From Prorocentrum cordatum (Eukaryota; Sar; Dinophyceae; Prorocentrales; Prorocentraceae), in contig CAUYUJ010014171.1 of assembly GCA_963575745.1 (NCBI GenBank), positions 1,934,505 through 1,998,504 on the forward strand: 64,000 nucleotides of DNA, written 5' to 3'. The notes under the pieces are model-generated. The model worked only from the letters and a program-made list of their open reading frames with translations. It ran no database searches and was not told the origin of the DNA. The translations under genes were made by a program, and so were the position numbers. Of the stretch, positions 52,955 through 62,456 are shown in pieces. How positions within the stretch are numbered: position 1 is the stretch's first letter; each line of letters opens with the position of its first letter.

Positions 52955-53150
52955 TCCACAGGGGGGCGTCCAAGAGGGAGGGTCGCAACTCATAGCCCGA
53001 GGCATGTGTGCGGACGAGGGTGGGAGGGGGGTGCAGGGAACGTATTGGAAAAACAGGGCACCATGACATTCTGGGAGATATTAGGACCCTGGCCATGACA
53101 TTCGCCCCTGCCCCCAGTCATCACACCCCTCTTTTGGTCGCCCCCGACAG
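52955..53150 (+). repeat. F14 dispersed repeat, copy 2
   Basis: GGGCGTCCAAGAGGGAGGGT, GAGGCATGTGTGCGGA, AACGTATTGGAAAAACAGGG and CAGTCATCACACCCCTCTTT match 24810-24990 in order. Confidence 0.8.
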
Positions 53151-53462
53151 TCGCAGCACCAGACGTGTCCTCGGGGCGGGCCGGGCGTTTCGTCTGAGAC
53201 GTCCTCCTAACTTCTGATCCTGTAGCTGGAAGCTCCGCTGGCCCTCCGTCAGCTTCCGCCCGCGGAACTGCACTCGTTTTACTGCCCTCGTTTTACTTCC
53301 GCCATTCTCCGCCAACCTTCCGCCGAGGAAGAGATGTCAACCCTTCCACTCCTCGAAGGCGAGGCCCTTTCTGGAACGCCCAGTCTGCTCTGGCACCGCC
53401 TGGGAGGCCGGCAGGCACCCTCCGCCCAGACCGCGCCGCTGCGTCGGCGCGCGCACAACCAT
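53151..53462. other. unassigned spacer
   Basis: Unique sequence. TACTGCCCTCGTTTTACT contains a small duplication (TTTTACTGCC/TTTTACTTCC). No gene recognised. Confidence 0.4.
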
Positions 53463-53668
<206 letters not shown>

Positions 53669-54180
53669 GGGATGGAGCACACGAGTTTTCAAAATGGCGC
53701 CGCGCACGCCCGTCTCAGAACAACAAGACAAGTGAGTCGAATGGGTGGAGGGCGGGTGGTTTTCAAAACGGGGCTCTCGCTTTTGGCGCCGCGTGCGTTC
53801 GATTTAACACACTGCGCCGCACCAATTACCTGGACGTAGGGCAGGCCGTTCTCAGAACGGGGCTCCCGCCTTAACGCCGTACGTATTCGCTTCAACGGCC
53901 TGGAGGGCGGCTCGTTCTCGAAACTGGGCCCCCTGCAAGAGACCTCATCGTCTTTGATGGCCCGGTGGTCAAGACTGTGCAACACATCTTTTCGTCGGCG
54001 GCCAGGCAGAGTCACCGCGCTGGCGAGGAAGCAACACGGGGCTGCCGTCAAGCGAATTGTGCCACCATGCAAGAGGGGGGGGATGGGGACAACGAAGCGA
54101 CGGCCGAAGGGGCCGCAAGATTGTGCCAGACGTACGCGGACGGATGGCGGCTGCTTTTCGAAACGAGACGTTGATATGAT
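53669..54180 (-). repeat. degenerate 70-90-bp tandem repeat
   Basis: GTTTTCAAAATGGCGCCG, GGTTTTCAAAACGGGGCTCT, CGTTCTCAGAACGGGGCTCC and CGTTCTCGAAACTGGGCCCC, each preceded by GGTGGAGGGCGG-type words, mark at least four units. A minus frame stays open and reads similar peptides (SENGLP, FENEPP) per unit. Confidence 0.65.
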
Positions 54181-54479
54181 GACCCCGAAGCTGGGCCGTT
54201 TACGCGACTGGGCCTCGCCTGCATGGCAGGGGCACGGGGAGGGGCGTATTCGTCGGTGAAGGTAGGCGCTTCCCGCACTGCAGAGGAATACATCTACCCA
54301 TCGGTCGGAAGAAGTCTGTCGAAACATGAAGTAGGAAGGCGTTTAAGTAGATTGGAATCTGAGAATCCAGAAATACCTACTTTCAACGACCGATGGGTAA
54401 GGGCGTGTGAGAATGGGACTTGCGACCGGATCGTGTACCGCAGCATTCTTGTTGTTTGCAGCTTCGGCTTATCATCTCT
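54181..54479. other. unassigned spacer
   Basis: AT-balanced unique sequence; nothing recognised. Confidence 0.4.
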
Positions 54480-54980
54480 GCTCCTCCTCCTCCTCCGCCT
54501 CCTCCTCCTTCTCCTTTCTCCTCTCCCTCCTCCAGCTCCTCCCTCATCCTTATCAATATCCTGATTCACCTTCCCTCCTCCTCCTCTTCCTCTTCCTCCT
54601 CCGTGCTCACCACCTCCTGCTCCTCTCCTGCGAGGTGCTCGCGGGCGTCTCGGGCGACGTCGCTGTCGTGGTCGTGGTCGCCGTCATCGTGGTCGCCGTC
54701 CTTTGATGTCTTTCACCTCCTCCACGTCTCGTCCTCCTCTTCTTTGGTCCTGATGCTCCTCCTCCTTCTCCTCCCTCCTCCTCGCTCCCCTTTTTCTCCC
54801 TCCTCCTCCTCTTCTTCTTCTTCTTCTTCTTCTTCCTCTCCTTCGTCTTCTTCTTCTTTCTCTGTCTGTCTGTCTGTCTGTCTCTGTCTCTGCATCAGCC
54901 TCTGTCTCTGCCTCTCTCTGTCCCCCTCTCTCTCTCTTTTTTTTTTCTCTCTCTCTCTCTCTCTCTATCTCTCTTTCTTC
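54480..54980. repeat. TCC, TTC, CTGT and CT microsatellites
   Basis: TCC-rich to 54850 with a TTC run at 54812-54836, CTGT units at 54863-54890 and CT runs to 54975. Confidence 0.93.
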
Positions 54981-54991
54981 ATTCAATATAT

Positions 54992-56992
54992 TATTCCCAA
55001 CCATCCTGTGGTGTTGGGTCCTCGTTTTGAAGAGACGGTGGCCCGCGTCTCCTCTCCTCCTCTCCTCCTCCCCCTCCTCCTTGCGTTTCACCTACCCAGC
55101 ACAGCGTTTCGTAGCCCCACAGGGAGCTCCACCGAAGGCCCCAGTGGCTGCGCTCCCATGCGCCCACCGCACCCATTTCGGCACACCCCTCATACGCTTC
55201 GTGGCCCCATAGGGAGCTCCACCGAAGGCCCCAGCGGCTGCGCTCCCATGCGCCCGCCGCACCCATTTCGGCACACCCCTCACACGTTTTGTGGCCCCAT
55301 AAGGAGCTCCAGCGAAGGCCCCAGTGGCTGCGCTCCCATGCGCCCGCCGCACAGATTTCGGCACACCCCTCACACGTTTTGTGGCCCCATAGGGAGCTCC
55401 ACCGAAGGCCCCAGTGGCTGCGCTCCCATGCGCCCACCGCACCCATTTATGCACACCCCTCACACGTTTCGTGGCCCCATAGGGAGCTCCAGCGAAGGCC
55501 CCAGTGGCTGCGCTCCCATGCGCCCACCGCACCCATTTCGGCACACCCACCACACGTTTCGTGGTCCCATGGGGAGCTCCAGCGAAGGCCCCAGTGGCTG
55601 CGCTCCCATGCGCCCGCCGCACCCATTTCGGCACACCCCTCACACGTTTCGTGGCCCCATAGGGAGCTCCAGCGAAGGCCCCAGTGGGTGCGCTCCCATG
55701 CGCCCACCGCACAGATTTCGGCACACCCCTCACACGTTTCGTGGCCCCATAGGGAGCTCCACCGAAGGCCCCCGTGGCTGCGCTCCCATGCGCCCACCGC
55801 ACCCATTTCGGCACACCCCTCACACGTTTCGTGGCCCCATAGGGAGCTCCACCGAAGGCCCCAGTGGCTGCGCTCCCATGCGCCCACCGCGCCCATTTCT
55901 GCACACCCCTCACACGTTTCGTGGCCCCATAGGGAGCTCCAGCGAAGGCCCCAGTGGCTGCGCTCCCATGCGCCCACCGCACCCATTTCGGCACACCCAT
56001 CACACGCTTCGTGGTCCCATGGGGAGCTCCAGCGAAGGCCCCAGTGGCTGCGCTCCCATGCGCCCACCGCACCCATTTTCGGCACACCCCTCACACGCTT
56101 CGTGGCCACATAGGGAGCTCCAGCGAAGGCCCCAGTGGCTGCGCTCCCATGCGCCCACCGCACAGATTTCGGCACACCCCTCACACGTTTCGTGGCCCCA
56201 TAGGGAGCTCCACCGAAGGCCCCAGTGGCTGCGTCCGCATGCCCCACACCACCCATTTCGGCACACCCCTCACACGCTTCGTGGCCCCATAGGGAGCTCC
56301 ACCGAAGGCCCCACCCAGTGGCAAGGTTCGCATGCCTCCCCACCACCCATGTCGGCACACCCCTCACACGGTTCGTGGCCCCATAGGGAGCTCCACCGAA
56401 GGCCCCAATGGCAGAGTCCGCATGCTTCCCCACCACCCATTTCGGCACACCCCTCACACGTTTCGTGGCCCCATAGGGAGCTCCACCGAAGGCCCCAGTG
56501 GCCTGGTTCGTATGCCTCCCCAACACCCATTTCGGCACATCCCTCACACGTTTCGTGGCCCCATGGGGATTTCCATTGAAGGCCCCAGTGACTGGGTTCG
56601 CATGCGCCCCCACACCCATTTCGGCACACCCCTCACACGTTTCGTGGCACCATAGGGAGCTCCACCGAAGGCCCCAGTGGCAGGGTCCGCATGCCGCCCC
56701 CGCACCAATTTCGGCACACCCCTCACACGTTTCGTGGCCCCACAGGGAGCTCCACCGAAGGCCCCAGTGGCTGCGTCCGCATGCCGCCCCCGCACCAACT
56801 TCGGTGCACCCCTCACACGTTTCGTGGCCCCATAAGGAGCTCCACCGAAAGCCCCAGTGGCAACGTTCGCATGCCGCCCCCACACCCATTTCGGCACACC
56901 CCTCACACGTGTCGTGGCCCCATAGGGCGATCCACCGAAGACGGTACTCACACCAGCATTACTCACAACTGCATATGGTTGGGTCCTTCGCC
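54992..56992 (+). mobile_element. composite element E5, largest: about 20 tandem 90-bp units
   Basis: End A (CCCAACCATCCTGTGGTGTT at 54993), a short TCC tract, the GCGTTTCACC leader, then about 20 units spaced exactly 90 bp through 56250 (CATAGGGAGCTCC recurring) and slightly variable after. It closes with end B (TGCATATGGTTGGGTCCTTC to about 56992). Unit sequence is more uniform in the left two thirds (CTGCGCTCCCATGCGCCCAC), while the right third uses CCGCATGCCTCCCC variants. Open plus frame of 719 codons and minus frame of 480 codons result from the 30-codon period. Confidence 0.92.
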
Positions 56993-57170
56993 AGGCTATT
57001 TCTTTAGTGTTTTCTCTCTGCCTCTCTCGTCCTCCCTCCCTCTCCCTCCCTCCCTCCCTCCCTCTGCCTCCTCCTCACCCTCCTCCTCAACTGCTCCTCC
57101 CCCCTTCCGCTTCTGCTCTTCCTGCCTGCTCCTCCTCCCCCTCCTCATCTTCCTCTCTCCTCTTCCGCGT
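56993..57170. repeat. CCCT/TCC pyrimidine tract
   Basis: TCCCTCCCTCCCTCCCTC and TCCTCC units directly after E5. Confidence 0.9.
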
Positions 57171-57342
57171 CTTGCGGGCTGCTGTGCGTGCGGACGGCAC
57201 TGGCGACGGCGACGACACCTACTGTATGGTCTACGACGACGACCACGATGACGATTCTGGCGGCAATGACGACATCAACGATGACGATGACGATGTTGTC
57301 GCCGTGGTGGTCGAAATCGGACAACAAATAATGCCATAAACA

Positions 57343-57432
57343 CAAAAAATAGGAGGTCCGCGCGGATTTCTCGGATCAGCGCCGGAGGTGTCGCCAGGGG
57401 GCCCTGGCGCCGATTCGAGGAATCCACTGACC
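57343..57432 (+). mobile_element. F2 element, degraded
   Basis: AGGAGGTCCGCGCGGATTTC and GATTCGAGGAATCC are the arms; the centre is shortened to CGCCAGGGGGCCCTGGCG, a perfect palindrome. Confidence 0.7.
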
Positions 57433-57682
57433 ACCTACCAAACCGCCCCAACCCAACCCGAAGCCATCGTTGGGATCGCACAACAACCACATTTTACACC
57501 GTAAACAACAACACCACAAACAAGACAACATGTTTTTTGAATATTGGGATCTTTCGCCTGGATTCGGTCCCCCGGACTCTCATGGATCGATACGGCTCTA
57601 AAAACGACGCAGAAAGATTGGGTCTGGGGCTCTGGTCGTGATTTTTGGCGATGTTGTATTTTTTTCGCAACGTCGGATCTCA
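57433..57682. other. spacer with F1-like fragment
   Basis: CGTGATTTTTGGCG and TTTTTTCGCAACGTCGG (57634-57676) resemble parts of F1. Otherwise unassigned. Confidence 0.45.
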
Positions 57683-58861
57683 GGGGAGAACGATCTGGGT
57701 GGAGGGAGGAGGATGAGGACAAGGAAGAAGAGAAGGTATTCCAAGCCGTTGGGCGAATGCTTTCTCCGAGTGTAATATACTATTCAGTGTCTCTATCACC
57801 GATCCGCAGTTCTTCGTCACATAATCACTATCAGCAAATCCTGCCAACATATCGTCGTGAGAAAACGGTGGAACTTCAAGCTGTTTGAACGATTCCGCTT
57901 AGGACACCATATTCCAAGTGATACCTATCGCCGGCTTGGCTGCCAATACGCCCTGATTACCCAAGCACCCCTTGAAATGTGAACTGCAACGTTCTTGCCG
58001 TGAGCTACATCGTGCGGCACTGGGCCCATTGCCCCAATCAGATTGTCCGCCATAGAAGGTAAGAGGTGGAAGTGGAACGTAACGGCGGGCGCAATTCTCA
58101 TCTTCGACAACCTGAAACCAAATCAACGTTCTTCGGCCCACGCGGATGTTGGCGGAGTGCGTCTCTGTGCCTACATGGTCTACTGGTGCCAACGGCAAGA
58201 AAGAATCCCGAGAGTCCCAATTGCCCACCAGAACATCGTAGGATCGATGCAAGTCGTCCAAGCACCTTGCACCAAGCTGCTCTTACTCCCCAAGCGCCTT
58301 TAACTCATCATCCGTCTCTCCTGCATCGTCCTCTTCGGAATTCTCGGACGACTCATCATAGCCAAGCGCGCCTAGCGCCGCCTTGTTAGCGATAGTGACG
58401 TCGTAAGTCAGAAGTGGCCCTGCCAACGACCATGCATGTGAGTTTCCGCCATAGTGCCGTAGGCACTGAGTGGAGTGTCCTCAAGTGCCACTGGGTTCCC
58501 TGCACTGTAAATCGCAAATGCTCTCCCATGGGCTTAGACCCCGTGTTCCAGGCTCTCCTGGGTGCTCACTGGAAAGCCCGCGTGACTTTTTCAGATACCT
58601 CGGGAGCGTGGCTACTTGGGAGTTGAAGCTTCGAGCAGGATTGAAAATGGTCTCCAGGGCATCGTGCTCGCGCTCTCTTGGGGATCTCTTGGACAGTCTA
58701 GGCCTTACGGTCGCGGCTGGCCCAGGAGCCAAAACTTTATTGAATAACCATCGGTTGTCGGATGAATTTCGTATGACGTTCAATTTGAAGAATGCCCAAG
58801 ACGCCACATCGGCCCCGAAGGTCGCCCCTAGGCGGCCCCCAATGTCCTCAAGAGGGCCCAA
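57683..58861 (-). pseudogene. decayed protein-coding relic, family unknown
   Basis: On the minus strand, coding-like sequence runs from about 58861 to 57740 but changes frame at least twice (near 58575-58593 and 58446-58458) and is broken by three TAA codons (58534-58536, 58283-58285, 57899-57901). Residue use looks like a folded protein, unlike the repeat ORFs elsewhere. Landmarks in order: SFNSQVATLPRYLKK, AFAIYSAGNPVALEDTPL, AWSLAGPLLTYDVTIANKAA, an acidic linker (ESSENSEEDDAGETDDE), DDLHRSYDVLVGNWDSRDSF, LIWFQVVEDENCARRYVPLP, LTFYGGQSDWGNGPSAARCS, and after the last TAA ESFKQLEVPPFSHDDMLAG and VIETLNSILHSEKAFAQRLG. Estimated original length is over 350 residues. I do not recognise the family. 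The PLLTYDVTI segment faintly resembles the end of a jelly-roll capsid domain of small RNA viruses, so an endogenised algal-virus gene is one guess; a transposon protein is another. Confidence 0.6.
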
Positions 58862-59060
58862 CAGGTCCCCAAGACTGTCCCAAGATTGGGACGCACGAGC
58901 TCACATGTGGAGCCCTCCGCCCCCAAATGACCCCCAAGACCGCCTCCAGGCTCTCAAGAGGCCTCCAGAGGGTCCTCAACGAGGCCTGCAGACGGCCCCA
59001 ACGAGGCTCAAAGAGGTGTCCACGAGACCCCATGAGTCCTCCCAAGTGATCCGAAGAAGC
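58800..59060. repeat. degenerate CCAAGAGGCC repeat, block 3
   Basis: CCTCAAGAGGGCCCAACAGG, CCCCCAAGACCGCCTCC and CTCAAGAGGCCTCCAGAGG repeat the style of 700-1385, followed by the shared GGCGGGATGGGCCGAACGCC flank. It overlaps the 5' edge of the minus-strand relic. Confidence 0.75.
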
Positions 59061-59543
59061 CTCCTAGATGCTTCTGGTCAACGGCCGAAGCACGTTGGCG
59101 GGATGGGCCGAACGCCACTAGGCTTTTCTCTTCGAGGAGGTGTTCACAATGCGTTGGCTCTTGCTGAGAGGATAGCAAGGTCATGATGTCCCCCGGGCCT
59201 TGCAATGTAGTTCCAACGGAAGAAACCAAAAACAGCGAACAATGGTTGGGAACACAACGCACCCACGCAACAACCAGTATGCTGGGCTAATCAAGGGCCT
59301 TGCTTCGGGAACGCGAGCGGGGCTGGTCTTCCCAGCATGCGCACTGTATGAGTACATTACGCGCTTCTAATGTTCGTGCTGTTGGCCTCGCCATGGCCGT
59401 ATCAGAACCATGCAAACTGCTGGGGTGCGCCACGAACTGTTCCAACGATCTGGGATCTGCAGCGAACTGCAAACAACCAGGGCCAATATACAGAACTTGG
59501 TCTCTTGGGAGGTGCTGGCATTGAGAGGCTACTGCAAAGATAA
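59061..59543. other. unassigned AT-balanced stretch
   Basis: Frames are open in both directions (minus 59580-59287; plus 59300-59524), no recognised domain. Composition resembles the neighbouring relic more than the repeats. Confidence 0.35.
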
Positions 59544-60065
59544 CGTGCAAGGGCGCAACACCCAAAGGAAACAACACCATATCCTCTGGAATTCAAAATC
59601 ACCATCAAGGTAACTAAGACCGACCCGTCGAACCGATCGCCCCAAGCTTTTACACGTATAGCAGTGGATCATCTGTGAAGGGTCCTCATGGTCCCGGTGA
59701 TGCGACGGCCACTGCTACTCAAGGTCCGAATTCAACGTCCCCGCCGTGCTGTAGGCTGTGTCTACGAAACTTACACAAACAACAACCGCATGCGCGATCC
59801 CGGCACCCAACCGTGCCCTCTTCACAAACTCACCGCTGGACTCCTGTCCGCTTGTTCTCATCGTCGCCGTGGACTAGCCGAGATTTCGAGCCTAGACCGC
59901 TGGCGGGACAGCTGGCATGATCACCCTGGCCGCGCAAAGCGACAACAAGTCGTGCTGGCCAGCCAATCAAATACTTCGTTGTCAACAGGCGTCGTGAGGC
60001 ACGAAACGCTGTGCAGTAACAACAGGGGCGCGGAAGATCTGATTGCGCACCTGTGCAGGTAGAGA
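59544..60065 (+). pseudogene. possible decayed coding stretch, family unknown
   Basis: One plus frame is open from 59544 to 60063 except for a TGA at 59676-59678. Upstream of it the frame reads YPLEFKITIKVTKTDPSNRS; downstream it includes CVYETYTNNNRMRDPGTQPC and is Arg-rich. Not repeat-derived. Weak evidence: length about 170 codons, balanced composition. No family recognised. Confidence 0.25.
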
Positions 60066-60597
60066 AAGAAAAAGAGCGCCCGCGCAACCAGCCAACCACG
60101 CACACAATAACGGAGAACACGCCAGGGCACGCGCTGGCTGCGGTCGGAGCATCTTTCCCTCCCCTCCCTCGCCCTTCTTCCTCGACATTCTCGTCCTCGC
60201 CCTACGCCCGCCCGCCTCCCTCCCTCCCTGCCTCCACCTGGCCTGCTTAGCTAAGTTCCGCAGTACTGTTGCGCATGCTAATACGTTTTGGTGTCTACGT
60301 TGTGCTGTTCTTTCTGCCTATGCTCTGCTGAGCGCTTGTCTGCCGCACTGGATTGGGCCCCTACTTGATTGCTAGTCGCGTTCTACTGAAGCGCAGTGCG
60401 GGCCGAGCTTGCGCGCTCACCTCACTCAGACACACAGCCTCAGCTGCGCTGGCACTGTCGCGAGCACCTCTAGCTCCTATCCAGCCACGAAGGCTTCAAG
60501 CTTCATACTTGAACACATGACGAATGTATGTTCCTGGCCGATTTGTCAGCTCGGTGTACGAGCGTGTCCCTTCCCTCTTGTCGTGCACTCACTGGCT
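60066..60597. other. unassigned spacer
   Basis: CCCGCCTCCCTCCCTCCC at 60210-60235. The rest is unique; nothing recognised. Confidence 0.4.
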
Positions 60598-60990
60598 CTC
60601 CTCCTCCTCCTCCTCCTCCTCCTCCTCCTCCTCCTCCTCCTCCTCCTCCCTCCCCATTCATCACCTCCCTACTCCCTGCTGCCCCCTTTCCTCCCTCCTA
60701 CCTCATTCCTCTACCCTCCTCCATTCGGCTCTTCCTCCTCCCTCTCCCCCTCCCACCCCTCTCGGTCTCCTCCTGCTCCTCCTCCTTCTTTTCCTCCTCC
60801 TTCTCCTTCGCTTTCGTACTTCCTCCTCTTTCGCACTCCCCCTTCCTCCTCCTGCTCCTCCTCCCTCCTAAAGCCTCTCATCCTACCTCCTCATCTGCCC
60901 TCCTCCTCCTCCTCCTCCACCTCCTCCTCCTCCGTCCCGCCCTCCCTTCCTCCCTCACCCCCCCGCTCATTCCCCGACCTCTTCCTGACC
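60598..60990. repeat. TCC-rich tract
   Basis: Pure TCC at 60598-60650, then TCC mixed with CCCT and TTC units to about 60990. Confidence 0.93.
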
Positions 60991-61139
60991 ATCACCCGAA
61001 GCAGCTCGGCGGCAGGGAGCGGGAGGGCAACAAAAGGAGGCCTGAACACGACGACGACCGCGCTCAGGTTGTCCGAGCCGTTCCTGGCGAGAGCGTTCTT
61101 CACAAGGGCCTCGGGGAGAACGGCAGTCTTCTTCTCCTT

Positions 61140-61310
61140 CTTCTTCTTCTTCCTCCTCCTCCTCCTCCTCCTCCTCCTCCTCCTCCGGAGGAGGAGGAGG
61201 GGGAGGGGACGGGGGAGGGGGAGGAGGAGGGGGAGGAGGAGGAGCAGGAGGAGGAAGAGGAGGAGGAGGAGGAGGAGGAGGAGGAGGATGAGGAGGAGGA
61301 GGAGGAGTCC
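61140..61310. repeat. inverted TTC/TCC then GGA tract
   Basis: TTC and TCC units run to CTCCTCCTCCTCCGGAGGAG, where the strand switches to GGA units. The junction CTCCGGAG is a perfect palindrome and the flanking triplet tracts are inverted copies, so the region can fold into a hairpin of 25 bp or more. Confidence 0.93.
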
Positions 61311-61503
61311 TCCTCCTCCTCCTTGGCCCACCCCTCCATTGGCCCTGCCTGCCTCTGCCCGAAGGAGCCCTGGGACCCTCCAGATTCTCCTCCCGATCCC
61401 ACGTTTGCCTACTCCCACCTCCTGTTGCCCCTCCTCGCGCTCTCCTCCTTTTGCTGTCATTCCTCTTCCTCCTCCTCCCCCTCCTCCTCCTCCTCGTCCT
61501 CCC

Positions 61504-61525
61504 TCCGTAGCCGTTTTGGCTTGAG
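61504..61525 (+). other. dinoflagellate spliced-leader relic
   Basis: The sequence TCCGTAGCCG, then TTTTGGCTTGAG, matches the 22-nt dinoflagellate spliced leader (D-CCGTAGCCAT, then TTTGGCTCAAG) at 19 of 22 positions counting the degenerate first base. Differences lie at 61513, 61522 and 61523. In dinoflagellates the leader is trans-spliced onto mRNAs and persists in the genome where cDNA was reinserted. It lies 168 bp upstream of an ATG in good context (61693). Confidence 0.7.
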
Positions 61526-61692
61526 AGATTTGGCACCTCTGTCAGATTTGGCTCTCTTGAGAACAGGTCCCGAGACGACTGACGTGCCTGGCCAGCGCCA
61601 GGCCTGCGGCTTGAGGTCGTGGCGTGAAGCCGGTGCAAGATCGGGTAGCGACACTGAGTCGGCGGCGGCGCGGCTGCTGCTGCAAGCTCAAC

Positions 61693-61821
61693 ATGGCGGC
61701 GGGCAGCCACCGCGCGCCGAAAGCGCTCCGACCCTCGTCGCGGCGCAACGACGAGGCGAGGTTGACCCCCGTCGGGGCGCTACCCCCCACGCTTGCTAAG
61801 AAACCCAGAGTAAGGTGCTAA
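61693..61821 (+). CDS. possible first exon or small ORF downstream of the spliced-leader relic
   Basis: ATG at 61693 in the context TCAACATGGCGGC starts a 42-codon basic frame (MAAGSHRAPKALRPSSRR...) ending at TAA 61819. A splice-donor-like GTAAGG begins at 61810 (CCCAGA before it), so the frame could instead continue across an intron. No domain. Reason to list it: position just after the leader relic and the start context. Could equally be chance. Confidence 0.3.
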   Translation: MAAGSHRAPKALRPSSRRNDEARLTPVGALPPTLAKKPRVRC

Positions 61822-61829
61822 TGCTGAAT

Positions 61830-62066
61830 CTGGCGATGTGATCGCTGGGTGAGGCCAGCCTGGCAGACGGGAGCTGCCCCAGCGGCTGGAGGCCTCGCGA
61901 GAGTTGCAGTGAGCGCGGCCGCGGTTGCGAAGAACTCGATGCCGCTTGTGCTCGGTAACATGAAAGGCGTATAGGAGGACTCACGTAAAAACATACACAG
62001 TCCACGTTCTAAGCATATTGTGGATTCACGTGTTCCCCTGCACTTCAAATATTTTCTCATCTTCTA
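61830..62066. other. unassigned spacer
   Basis: AT-richer unique sequence. No clear splice acceptor or gene recognised. Confidence 0.35.
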
Positions 62067-62276
62067 ATGGAAATCGACGTTCATTTGTGCCTGTGTCTAT
62101 CTTCCTCTCCTGAACCATACTCGCGTGCGGTGCTCGCCAAGAGAGGCAGAGAGCGTCGTAAAACGACTTGGATCACAGAGCGGAAACCGTTGCGCTTGAG
62201 GGCTCGGAGAACTCCGAAGAGCTTCCAGAATTCGCCGAGGTGCCGGATGTGTCACCGCCTCGGCGCGAAGGACTAG
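62067..62276 (+). CDS. small open frame, hypothetical
   Basis: 69 codons, not repeat-derived, basic C-terminal half with a CRMCHRLGAKD end. No recognised family. May be chance or a downstream exon of the candidate gene at 61693. Confidence 0.2.
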   Translation: MEIDVHLCLCLSSSPEPYSRAVLAKRGRERRKTTWITERKPLRLRARRTPKSFQNSPRCRMCHRLGAKD

Positions 62277-62283
62277 GGCCTAT

Positions 62284-62446
62284 GGTTAGGTCGGGCGTGT
62301 CCTCCTACAGGCGGATTTTTGCAGAAAAATGAAAGGGAGTCAACACATATGTCAACATAGTCAAAAATAGTTAAACAAATCGTCACCGTATAATGTTTCG
62401 ACGATTTTTGGATATTCCTTCTGTAGAGGGACACGCCCGACTTAAG
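62284..62446 (+). mobile_element. F3 foldback element
   Basis: Left TTAGGTCGGGCGTGTCCTCC, right GAGGGACACGCCCGACTTAA: clear inverted ends. Internal AATCGTCACCGTATAATG and GATATTCCTTCTGTAG follow the family pattern. About 163 bp. Confidence 0.88.
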
Positions 62447-62456
62447 CCTAGAGTCC

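Noticed and set aside
54420-56579. 719-codon ORF as a repeat-protein gene
   Set aside because: Several frames on both strands are open because the unit is 90 bp; no sign that one frame is preferred.
60409-61799. Long ORFs over 60.4-61.8 kb
   Set aside because: Built on TCC and GGA tracts that also switch strand at 61183; no domain.
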